The notes under the pieces are model-generated. The model did not search any database, was not told the origin of the DNA, and was given only the letters and a program-made list of their open reading frames with translations. Shown in pieces: positions 26,792-33,602 of a stretch of 64,000 nucleotides of DNA (positions are counted from its first letter, which is position 1; every line of letters begins with the position of its first letter). Both the position numbers and the translations under genes were made by a program. This DNA is from Advenella kashmirensis W13003. Its GTDB lineage: Bacteria > Pseudomonadota > Gammaproteobacteria > Burkholderiales > Burkholderiaceae_B. The stretch covers positions 496,001 through 560,000 of the forward strand of contig NZ_KI650979.1 of assembly GCF_000506985.1 (NCBI RefSeq). Direction: 5' to 3'.

Positions 26792-27550
26792 ATGAATGAA
26801 GGCACCCAGGTAATACAGCGTGTATTCGCTCTGATCAGGGCCATTTCGACTCGCCCCCATTCGGGCTGGCGCCTGTCGGAACTGGCCTCTTATTGCGAGC
26901 TGAACCATTCCACCGCCCATCGGTTATTGAACGGGCTCATACGTGAAGGAATGGTGATGCAGGACGCCAGCACACGCCGCTATCGACTGGGACGAATGGT
27001 ATTTGAATTGGGGCTGGCGGTGCGAGAAGAATTTGATTGGGAAGCGCTGTGCACCCCCATTCTTCAACGCGTGGCAGAAGTAACCGGAGACACCGCCTTT
27101 TTCAATTTGCGCAGCGGACACGAGTCTATTTGTATCGCCCGATGCGAAGGTGGTTATCCGCTCAAGGCCCTTACCGTTGAAGTCGGTGGAAGGCGCCCCT
27201 TATGTGTTTCGGCAGGAGGCGCAGCCATGCTGGCTCATATGCCGCAGTCGGAAGTCGACAAAGTCATGCATGCCAGTGCACCGTATCTGAAACGATTCGA
27301 TGCAGACCGACTGCAGGCCATCGAGCGCCTTTTGGCAGAGTCTCGCAAACTCGGCTATGGCTATAACAGCGAATTGATTATTCCTTCTGTCTGCGCCATC
27401 GGTGTCGCGATATGCAATCAGGCCGGTGAACCCATAGCGGCGATCAGCGTCGCCACCATAAAAAGCCGACTGTCGGGATCGCGAAAGCAGGAAGTACTGG
27501 ACACGCTCAGACGGGAAACCCGACTGGGCGACAGTATTGAAGTTCGATGA
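26792..27550 (+). CDS. IclR-family regulator
   Basis: A 252-residue IclR regulator: winged helix at about 8-70 (VIQRVFALIRAIS, LSELASYCELNHSTAHRLLN) and a C-terminal GAF-like effector domain (about 80-245) with the conserved GYGYNSELIIPSVCAIGVAI region. Divergent from the FAD oxidoreductase-Bug operon, which it presumably regulates. Confidence 0.92.
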   Translation: MNEGTQVIQRVFALIRAISTRPHSGWRLSELASYCELNHSTAHRLLNGLIREGMVMQDASTRRYRLGRMVFELGLAVREEFDWEALCTPILQRVAEVTGDTAFFNLRSGHESICIARCEGGYPLKALTVEVGGRRPLCVSAGGAAMLAHMPQSEVDKVMHASAPYLKRFDADRLQAIERLLAESRKLGYGYNSELIIPSVCAIGVAICNQAGEPIAAISVATIKSRLSGSRKQEVLDTLRRETRLGDSIEVR

Positions 27551-27736
27551 TGATCGATATCCGATAGCAGGCCATCACCGCTCACATTGACCGACGCATA
27601 ACTTCCCGGGCACCGTTAGCCCGAAATGCCATGGCACGCCCCGCCTTCGGCCTCATAAACAGCTTCCTATGCCTGCCGCCAGCACCCCATTACCACTTTT
27701 GTCCGAAATTCACTATATCTTGCACAATAGACAAAA

Positions 27737-27785
27737 TGCATGCAGATTATATATTTAATATTTAATCTACTATAAACTGCATGCA
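27737..27785. promoter_or_regulatory. Inverted TGCATGCAG arms with inner dyad upstream of NicX-like operon
   Basis: TGCATGCAG (27737-27745) and CTGCATGCA (27777-27785) are perfect inverted arms, and each contains the palindrome TGCATGCA. Inside them AGATTA (27744-27749) pairs with TAATCT (27763-27768). The AT-rich core suits a promoter, 33 bases before the structural gene. The likely ligand is the GntR regulator encoded at the end of the same operon. Between the IclR stop and this element (27551-27736) I see no gene. Confidence 0.45.
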
Positions 27786-27817
27786 AATAAATTGCGAAAC
27801 GATATCAAGGAGACAAA

Positions 27818-29371
27818 ATGGACACCCCATCCAAAAAACTTCAGGGCTTGCCACATTACGACAGCCCTCCATTGAGAGGCAAGCGTCCGCCCCGCTGCCC
27901 GCCTTTTGTTGAGATCAATCACGAGGACCAGTTACTGCCCTATCTGGAGCATGTCGCCCAGCGCCCCTACAACCATGGACTCAATGCCTGTTGGGATCTG
28001 AAGGAAGGAGAGCGCGTTCTGCTCAGGGTTGACAACTGGCATAGCGAGCTGACGATCAAGGCCTGCGAAAAGATCCTGCAAAAATACAAGGTCAAATACG
28101 ACATCAAATACATCGACCGCGGCCCTGTCCGGCAGTGGGTCGGCGCGGACGAGGTCGAATATTATCTGTTCCGCACCAAAGAGTTGGCCGAATGGATGGA
28201 CATGTGGGAAGAGGAAGAAAAACGCCAGATGTACGACAAAATTCTGATGGGTTATGGCGGACCCGTACTGGCCGAACGCCTGGTAAAAATCCAGCGCATG
28301 CCTTTTATCACGCCTGAAATTCTCGCCTCCCCCGCACACGCCATGCCGATCGAGGTCATTAACGCCATAGATAAATGGACGTGGGACCGGATACGCAGCG
28401 CGAAACGGGTCAGAATTACCGACCCTGAAGGAACTGATATTTCGTACACCAATCACGACGAATACTGGGATGATAAGCGTGAGTTTTATGCCCCCGACCT
28501 GGTTGCCAAAACATGGCAGGGCAATGAACAGTTCGGAAAGACTTATTTGCCAGGCCATATCACGGGGCGGCCATGGCTGTTTCACCCCACAAAAGAAGAT
28601 GCCTGCGGGGTGATTGCCGGCACGACCAACCATATCGCGCCCTGCGACTGGACGCAGTTGATCGTGGAAAATTCCAAAATTGTCCAAATCAATGAAGGCG
28701 GTGAGTTCGGCAGACAACTGCGCGACGTCATGGAAAAAACCAAAGACATCCAGTACCCCGGCTTCCCGGACAAAGGAATTATGCATTGGTGGGAAGCCTC
28801 TATCGGCACCAACCCCCATATCCACCGGCCACGCAAAGATTTTCCATCCGGATTCGTGAACTGTCTGTATGAACGCGTGCGGTCGGGCGTGATTCACATG
28901 GGATTCGGTACCATCATTTCGTCCATGACCGAACGCGAAGCGGCCCGGGCCGGGCATCTGGTCGGCCACTGGCATCTACACCTGTACTTCCCGACCTATC
29001 ATACCGAGCGCTCCGGCGACAACGAGAATCTGATTGAAAACGGTCGCCTGCTGGCACTGGATGATCCTGCAATACGCAAGCTGTGCTCAAAATACGGCGA
29101 CCCCGATCTGTGGCTGGACGAAAGCTGGAACCCGGCGGTGCCGGGGATCAATATGCAGGGAGACTATTGGGACCACTATGCCCGCGATCCTCTGCACTGG
29201 GTCAAAACCGAGCTGGAAGTGTGCCGAAACTACCATCCGATGTTTATGAAGATGGTAGAAGCAGACGGCAAGTACTGTTCCGGCGAAGGCGCAAACTGGT
29301 GGAAAGGCGGCTGTTGTAATCACAGTGGCGTATCCAGCAGCCCGCTTAAAGGCAATTGCTGCGGTAGCTGA
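27818..29371 (+). CDS. M29/NicX-like putative metalloenzyme with Cys-rich C-terminal tail
   Basis: A 517-residue cytoplasmic protein preceded by AAGGAGA. The central segment KRVRITDPEGTDISY (about 196-210), the acidic NEGGEFGR (about 293-300) and the histidine cluster GHLVGHWHLHLYFPTYH (about 379-395) recall the M29 aminopeptidase/2,5-dihydroxypyridine dioxygenase (NicX) group, in which a Glu/His/Asp set binds metal. It is clearly longer than NicX (about 350). The tail from about 485 is unusual: Cys487, Cys499-Cys500 and Cys514-Cys515 in a Gly/Ser-rich setting. A membrane protein, a Bug receptor and a GntR regulator follow in one operon, suggesting catabolism of an imported compound. The family assignment is by eye and moderate. 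Confidence 0.5.
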   Translation: MDTPSKKLQGLPHYDSPPLRGKRPPRCPPFVEINHEDQLLPYLEHVAQRPYNHGLNACWDLKEGERVLLRVDNWHSELTIKACEKILQKYKVKYDIKYIDRGPVRQWVGADEVEYYLFRTKELAEWMDMWEEEEKRQMYDKILMGYGGPVLAERLVKIQRMPFITPEILASPAHAMPIEVINAIDKWTWDRIRSAKRVRITDPEGTDISYTNHDEYWDDKREFYAPDLVAKTWQGNEQFGKTYLPGHITGRPWLFHPTKEDACGVIAGTTNHIAPCDWTQLIVENSKIVQINEGGEFGRQLRDVMEKTKDIQYPGFPDKGIMHWWEASIGTNPHIHRPRKDFPSGFVNCLYERVRSGVIHMGFGTIISSMTEREAARAGHLVGHWHLHLYFPTYHTERSGDNENLIENGRLLALDDPAIRKLCSKYGDPDLWLDESWNPAVPGINMQGDYWDHYARDPLHWVKTELEVCRNYHPMFMKMVEADGKYCSGEGANWWKGGCCNHSGVSSSPLKGNCCGS

Positions 29372-29374
29372 GCC

Positions 29375-29803
29375 ATGAGCCTGCTCAGCACCGGGTTGTG
29401 GATGGCTGCCTGCTGGCTGGCAGCAGGACTGGATGCGCGACATATCGAAGCCATTCTTTGGCTGACGCAATGCGCGCAGGCAGACCCGGCCGGCAAATTT
29501 CTATCCATTTACTCCGTGTCGCACGGCATGGCTTTCCCTTATTCCCTTGCGCTGATGATCCTGATGTCTGTCTGGCATATTGGCAGGCAAGCAATGCACA
29601 ACGTGGAGCCCGGTGTTTTTTTCGGAACGGCTGCGATGTGGTTAAGCATGTATCCCGTGTGTCTGTTCAGCGAACAAATCGCCGGCAGGATAAGCGGTCC
29701 GGTTAGTGTGCAGCTCTATGCGTTTTTGATGTTGGCGGTAGGAAGTGCGGTCATGCTGTTTTTTAACGATAAGAATTCATTCCCCAAGCGAGGAACCAGA
29801 TGA
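29375..29803 (+). CDS. Small integral membrane protein of unknown function
   Basis: A 142-residue protein with about four hydrophobic segments (near 3-18, 54-72, 83-98 and 112-132) and a short basic C-terminus. It starts three bases after the NicX-like stop and ends with a four-base ATGA overlap with the Bug gene, so it belongs to the operon. The size and position recall TctB, the small TTT membrane subunit, but I see no TctB sequence pattern and no TctA gene. A cofactor, electron-transfer or transport role is possible. Confidence 0.65.
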   Translation: MSLLSTGLWMAACWLAAGLDARHIEAILWLTQCAQADPAGKFLSIYSVSHGMAFPYSLALMILMSVWHIGRQAMHNVEPGVFFGTAAMWLSMYPVCLFSEQIAGRISGPVSVQLYAFLMLAVGSAVMLFFNDKNSFPKRGTR

Positions 29804-30792
29804 GACAATTCAAGAGAACAATGACGCTGGCTGTGGCTATCACAGCGATAGCAGTCGGATCGGCAGCCTCTGCAGCTGAAGCGGGCACAAACTGGCCCGA
29901 TCATCCTATCACCCTTATTGTGCCTTTTGCCGCAGGCGGTGGTGGGGATACATTGGCCAGGCTCGCAGCAGAGCCGCTAGCCAAAACGATCGGGCAAAGT
30001 ATCGTGGTAGAAAACCATCCCGGTGCGGGCGGCAACATCGGCAGCGCTGCGGCAGCGCGTGCCAAGGCGGATGGATACACTTTCCTCTATGGCACCAATG
30101 GCACCCAGGCCATCAACCATAGTCTTTACAAATCGGTTGGATACAAGCCGGAACAGTTGAAGGCGGTAGGACGCTTTTCCACGATAGAACTCACTATGGT
30201 GGTCGCACAAGATAACGCAAAAGGCATTCACTCGGTGGCCGACATGCTGGCGTATCGCGCGCCAGACGACAAACCCCTGACCTGTGGTTCTGCCGGAAAC
30301 GGAACCTCTTCACATCTTGCCTGCGAAATGTTCAAAAAACAGACCGGCCTGGCTATCACCCACGTACCGTACAAGGGCAATGCCGCCGCAGTCACTGATA
30401 TTATCGGGGGACGCATCGATTTCATTATTGATGTCACGCCTAACGTGATGCCTCAAATCAAGTCTGGCAGACTCAAAGCGCTTGCCGTGACCAGCAAGAC
30501 GCCCAGCGCGTCTTTGCCAAACATCCCGACATTGGACGCCTCTGGAGTAAAAGGCTTTGAGTTCTACGCATGGGACGGCTTATATGCGCCAGCTGGTACC
30601 CCCCCGCAGATCATCGAAAAAATGAATGCAGCCATTGGCGAAGCGCTCAAGCAGAAGCAGACTGATGAACGGCTTCGCGCCCGGGGCGCTGTTCCCTCTC
30701 CCATGGCGCCTGCCCAATTCCAGTCTTTCACCGACCAGGAAAAACAACGGTTGGGCGCCGTTGTCCGGGAGATCGGTGCGAAAGTGGACTGA
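29800..30792 (+). CDS. Bug-type periplasmic solute receptor
   Basis: A 330-residue receptor. Leader MRQFKRTMTLAVAITAIAVG with cleavage near SAAEA, then WPDHPITLIVPFAAGGGGD, ADGYTFLYG and VPYKGNAAAVTD. It overlaps the membrane-protein stop by four bases, making translational coupling likely. Third gene of the NicX-like operon; its ligand is presumably the operon substrate. Confidence 0.93.
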   Translation: MRQFKRTMTLAVAITAIAVGSAASAAEAGTNWPDHPITLIVPFAAGGGGDTLARLAAEPLAKTIGQSIVVENHPGAGGNIGSAAAARAKADGYTFLYGTNGTQAINHSLYKSVGYKPEQLKAVGRFSTIELTMVVAQDNAKGIHSVADMLAYRAPDDKPLTCGSAGNGTSSHLACEMFKKQTGLAITHVPYKGNAAAVTDIIGGRIDFIIDVTPNVMPQIKSGRLKALAVTSKTPSASLPNIPTLDASGVKGFEFYAWDGLYAPAGTPPQIIEKMNAAIGEALKQKQTDERLRARGAVPSPMAPAQFQSFTDQEKQRLGAVVREIGAKVD

Positions 30793-30892
30793 TCACAAAG
30801 CGTACCAAAACAAAGCCCGGAACGTTTGCGGCTATAATCTGGGCTTGCACTGCCCGATTTCGCAGGGCTGGCGCCAGACTTATTTCATTTGC

Positions 30893-31591
30893 ATGTCGAC
30901 ACTTATAAAAACAGTTACAGACGAATTGCGCAGGCGCATCCTGAAAGGATCGTTGCCTGCCGGCTCACGCATCAAGGAAATTGAGTTTTCCGCAGAGCTG
31001 AATGTCTCGCGCACGCCCTTGCGCCTTGCGCTTGGCGAATTGGAGCGCCTGGGTTATGTGGAAAAATCCGGCCGCCAGGGATTCCGTGTCCGCGAAATCA
31101 ATATGGCTGAAGTGGCTGAGGCCCTTGAATTACGCGGTGTTCTGGAAGGCTATGCCGCGCGCCGCATTGCGGAAATGGGACTCTCAGACAAAGATCACAA
31201 CTGGCTGGGCATGCTGGTGGAAAACGGTCGCCACCTGATTTCGTCGTGGACCCGTGACATGCGACAGCCGTTTGTTGAATCCTGGGCGGAAAACAACAAG
31301 CAATTTCACGATGCGCTCATCAATATGGCGCGAAATTCCCACCTGGCCCAATCGATGCAGATCGTATCGAGAACCGTCTTCGCACGCGCGGGCAATCTGG
31401 GCTCGATCGGCGACTATCCCGAGATCGAACTGGAATTTTTCACCCGCGCCCAGGAAGACCACGAGGCCATCTTTGATGCGATCACGCAGCGCGAAGGGGC
31501 CCGTGCAGAAGCGCTGTGTCGTGAACATGCCAGGCGCAGTATTGCCAACAAGCAGAAACTGAGCAGGCTTTCCGAGCGCGTGCCGACCTGA
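30893..31591 (+). CDS. GntR-family regulator (FadR/FCD group)
   Basis: A 232-residue regulator: GntR winged helix at about 5-72 (LIKTVTDELRRRILKGSLPA, LNVSRTPLRLALGELERLGY) and an alpha-helical FCD ligand domain (about 85-220). The frame is open upstream to 30626 but overlaps the Bug gene there, so ATG 30893 is preferred. It follows the Bug gene by 100 bases on the same strand and probably regulates the NicX-like operon. Confidence 0.9.
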   Translation: MSTLIKTVTDELRRRILKGSLPAGSRIKEIEFSAELNVSRTPLRLALGELERLGYVEKSGRQGFRVREINMAEVAEALELRGVLEGYAARRIAEMGLSDKDHNWLGMLVENGRHLISSWTRDMRQPFVESWAENNKQFHDALINMARNSHLAQSMQIVSRTVFARAGNLGSIGDYPEIELEFFTRAQEDHEAIFDAITQREGARAEALCREHARRSIANKQKLSRLSERVPT

Positions 31592-31676
31592 ACAATTGTT
31601 CACTAGCCAGAAGCACGAAAAGCGACTATATTGCTTTTAAGTCAGCCACTTCATTCACGCTCACAATATCACGCTA

Positions 31677-32132
31677 ATGGCAGCCTACGACGCCCATTTT
31701 CCTGCAATGCGTATCGCACTCTATCTGGCGGTTTCTGCCCAGATCGTCACACTGGCGCTCGCCATATACATCTACGCAGCCGCATTGCCCGATCATTATT
31801 TTTATTATCTTCTCGTTGTGCAATTATTGGTTATTCCGTATTGCATTATTAATATAAAAACCGTGCGGGAATGGGAACAGCAGAAAAACACCATTATTCA
31901 GGACGGCGTAAACGGCACAGCACAGCTGATATCCGTCGAAAAAATGGGCTCAGCTGACGAAGTGACGCAGTATTATATTTTTACCCTGCAACCCGACACC
32001 AGTAACGCCACCGTGCAGGTGACCGACGCCATTTATGACGAAACCTACGAGAAGATATCCGGTCGACAAACCGTTCCGATCAGGTATATCCCGGGCACGG
32101 ATCAAGTCATGATCCGCTTCGATGATTTATAG
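31677..32132 (+). CDS. Membrane protein with DUF3592-like layout
   Basis: A 151-residue protein with two transmembrane segments (about 12-34 and 40-60) followed by a soluble, beta-rich domain with GTAQLISVEKMG and PIRYIPGTDQVMIRF, a pattern resembling DUF3592 proteins. No function is established for that family. It converges on the PAAR-like gene with 12 bases between stops, and has no clear link to either neighbour. Confidence 0.65.
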   Translation: MAAYDAHFPAMRIALYLAVSAQIVTLALAIYIYAAALPDHYFYYLLVVQLLVIPYCIINIKTVREWEQQKNTIIQDGVNGTAQLISVEKMGSADEVTQYYIFTLQPDTSNATVQVTDAIYDETYEKISGRQTVPIRYIPGTDQVMIRFDDL

Positions 32133-32144
32133 AAATAACAGCCA

Positions 32145-32540
32145 TCATCCGGCCAAACATTGATTTTTGAACTGAAAACTGGGAATAATATCAAAGACAA
32201 TGACATTTCGCCGATTGCTTTTTTCAATACCAGACAGTCGTACCGACGGCTTGTTGTTCAGTTTGTAGGTACTGGAATAATTGGCCAGATGCCCCGTCTT
32301 GCTCATAAACACCTGGGATGCGATACCGCCAGCCACGCCCGGCTGATCTCCGAAAGAGATCGCTTTCAGGGTCCCTTTGTTATGGACTGGGGCACAGCAA
32401 AACAGAATCCGGAAGCAAGGGTTAGGCGCCAGCAAATGGGTGCCGAAGTTTGGATAGGGTATGGGCAGCATGGCGGGCGGCGTCTTGCAGAAATCAGGAA
32501 AGCCGAGAAAGCCGCCACCCAGCGAGGTTATGTTGTACAT
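32145..32540 (-). CDS. DUF4150 PAAR-like T6SS spike protein
   Basis: A 131-residue protein matching the DUF4150/PAAR-like pattern: DFCKTPPAMLPIPYPN (about 16-31), KAISFGDQPGVAGG (about 59-72) and SQVFMSKTGH. PAAR proteins cap the VgrG trimer and carry effectors. There is no C-terminal toxin extension beyond the core. It starts nine bases after the pentapeptide-repeat gene with AAGGA at good spacing, and closes the VgrG operon. The longer opposite-strand frame over the same DNA (32160-32705) is a shadow. Confidence 0.8.
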   Translation of the reverse strand: MYNITSLGGGFLGFPDFCKTPPAMLPIPYPNFGTHLLAPNPCFRILFCCAPVHNKGTLKAISFGDQPGVAGGIASQVFMSKTGHLANYSSTYKLNNKPSVRLSGIEKSNRRNVIVFDIIPSFQFKNQCLAG

Positions 32541-32549
32541 GAAATATCC

Positions 32550-33602
32550 TTAAAAAAATGGGTTTTTATGTCGTACACTGTGCAGCTCAGCTCTTCTAAG
32601 GGCGGCGTCGTCGGTATTTGCCGGAAACCCCATGGCGCGCCCCGTCGCCCCATGCGCGCGAATGTGTGTTCGCGTTGCATCCTGGAAGTTGGCGTTTTCC
32701 AGTAAAGCATAATCGAAATTCGAATAGGCGAGGTTACATTTTGTGAACATCGTACCCTCACAACGGGATCGCTCAAAAACCGCATACTCCAGGTTCGATC
32801 GGCTGAAGTTCGTTCCATTCAGAATCGCCTCAGTCCAAATCGTTTTATTCAATTGCGCGCCCTGAACAGCGGCGCCGGTCAAATCTGCCCTGGCAAAAAC
32901 CGTCTCCTCTCCAAATAAGCCGTTCATTTTTGCTTCGGAGAGATCACATTGGGCAAACATTGATCCTTTGACATACGCACCGGTGAAATCTGCCCGCTGC
33001 AATTTGGCTTCCGAAAACTGGCAGGCAACGAAACGTTTCTGTGAAAAATCCATCCCCCGCATATCGCAGCCGATCAGCATGACCTGATTGAACAGCTCGC
33101 TTTCCAAATTCGTCTTTCTCAGGTCGGTTTGGTAAAAAATGATTTTGTCCAGGTCTGCACCCGTAAACGTAAAATCACCGAGATCGGACTCATGGAAAAC
33201 GCAACGAACCACGTCGCTCTTTTTTATGCACCCGCCCGCAAGGCGAACGTGCTGAAAAACCGTATCTTCGATGGTACAGCCTACAAACTCGGCTTGCCGC
33301 AGATCCACTTCCGTGAACGCCCCTTCCAGCAACCTGCATTCGAAGACAGTGGTGCCCGATAGCGTAGAGGTCAGAAAAGCGCTTTCACTCAGATCACTCG
33401 TCGTAAAGACGACATCGGTCAGATTACAATCCGAAAATACCGTTTCCGCGAGATCGCAATCGGTAAACCGGCTGCCTGTAAAATCGACATGATCGAACGT
33501 CATGCCGGACAAGTCCGCTCCCGTGACATCAAGGCCGATGAGCACCTCATCAGAACAGGGGGAACTGTCCTTCAGATATCTTTGCAAAATCTCTTCATTC
33601 AT
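32550..33602 (-). CDS. Pentapeptide-repeat protein of the VgrG island
   Basis: A 350-residue protein made almost wholly of pentapeptide repeats, A(D/N)L/F-x-x (for example VTGADLSGMTFDHVDFTGSRFTD region, residues about 24-46), expected to form a right-handed quadrilateral beta-helix. The start ATG at 33602 overlaps the upstream stop in the string ATGAATGA, so translation is coupled to the DUF2169 gene. The last 25 residues are basic and non-repetitive. It could be an adaptor, an effector or an immunity-like protein; the sequence does not decide. Confidence 0.85.
   Translation of the reverse strand: MNEEILQRYLKDSSPCSDEVLIGLDVTGADLSGMTFDHVDFTGSRFTDCDLAETVFSDCNLTDVVFTTSDLSESAFLTSTLSGTTVFECRLLEGAFTEVDLRQAEFVGCTIEDTVFQHVRLAGGCIKKSDVVRCVFHESDLGDFTFTGADLDKIIFYQTDLRKTNLESELFNQVMLIGCDMRGMDFSQKRFVACQFSEAKLQRADFTGAYVKGSMFAQCDLSEAKMNGLFGEETVFARADLTGAAVQGAQLNKTIWTEAILNGTNFSRSNLEYAVFERSRCEGTMFTKCNLAYSNFDYALLENANFQDATRTHIRAHGATGRAMGFPANTDDAALRRAELHSVRHKNPFF

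Noticed and set aside
27551-27736. Possible gene remnant between IclR and the NicX-like operon
   Set aside because: Short leftward frames (such as one near 27580-27650) show no recognisable domain.
29375-29803. Possible TctB subunit of a TTT transporter
   Set aside because: Size and position fit, but I see no TctB sequence pattern and no TctA gene; reported as an unknown membrane protein.
30626-30892. N-terminal extension of the GntR gene
   Set aside because: The open frame lies inside the Bug gene in another frame and lacks GntR homology; the ATG at 30893 begins the HTH domain.
32160-32705. 181-residue rightward frame over the PAAR-like gene
   Set aside because: It is the opposite-strand shadow of the DUF4150 gene (32145-32540) and of the pentapeptide gene end, with no recognisable domain.
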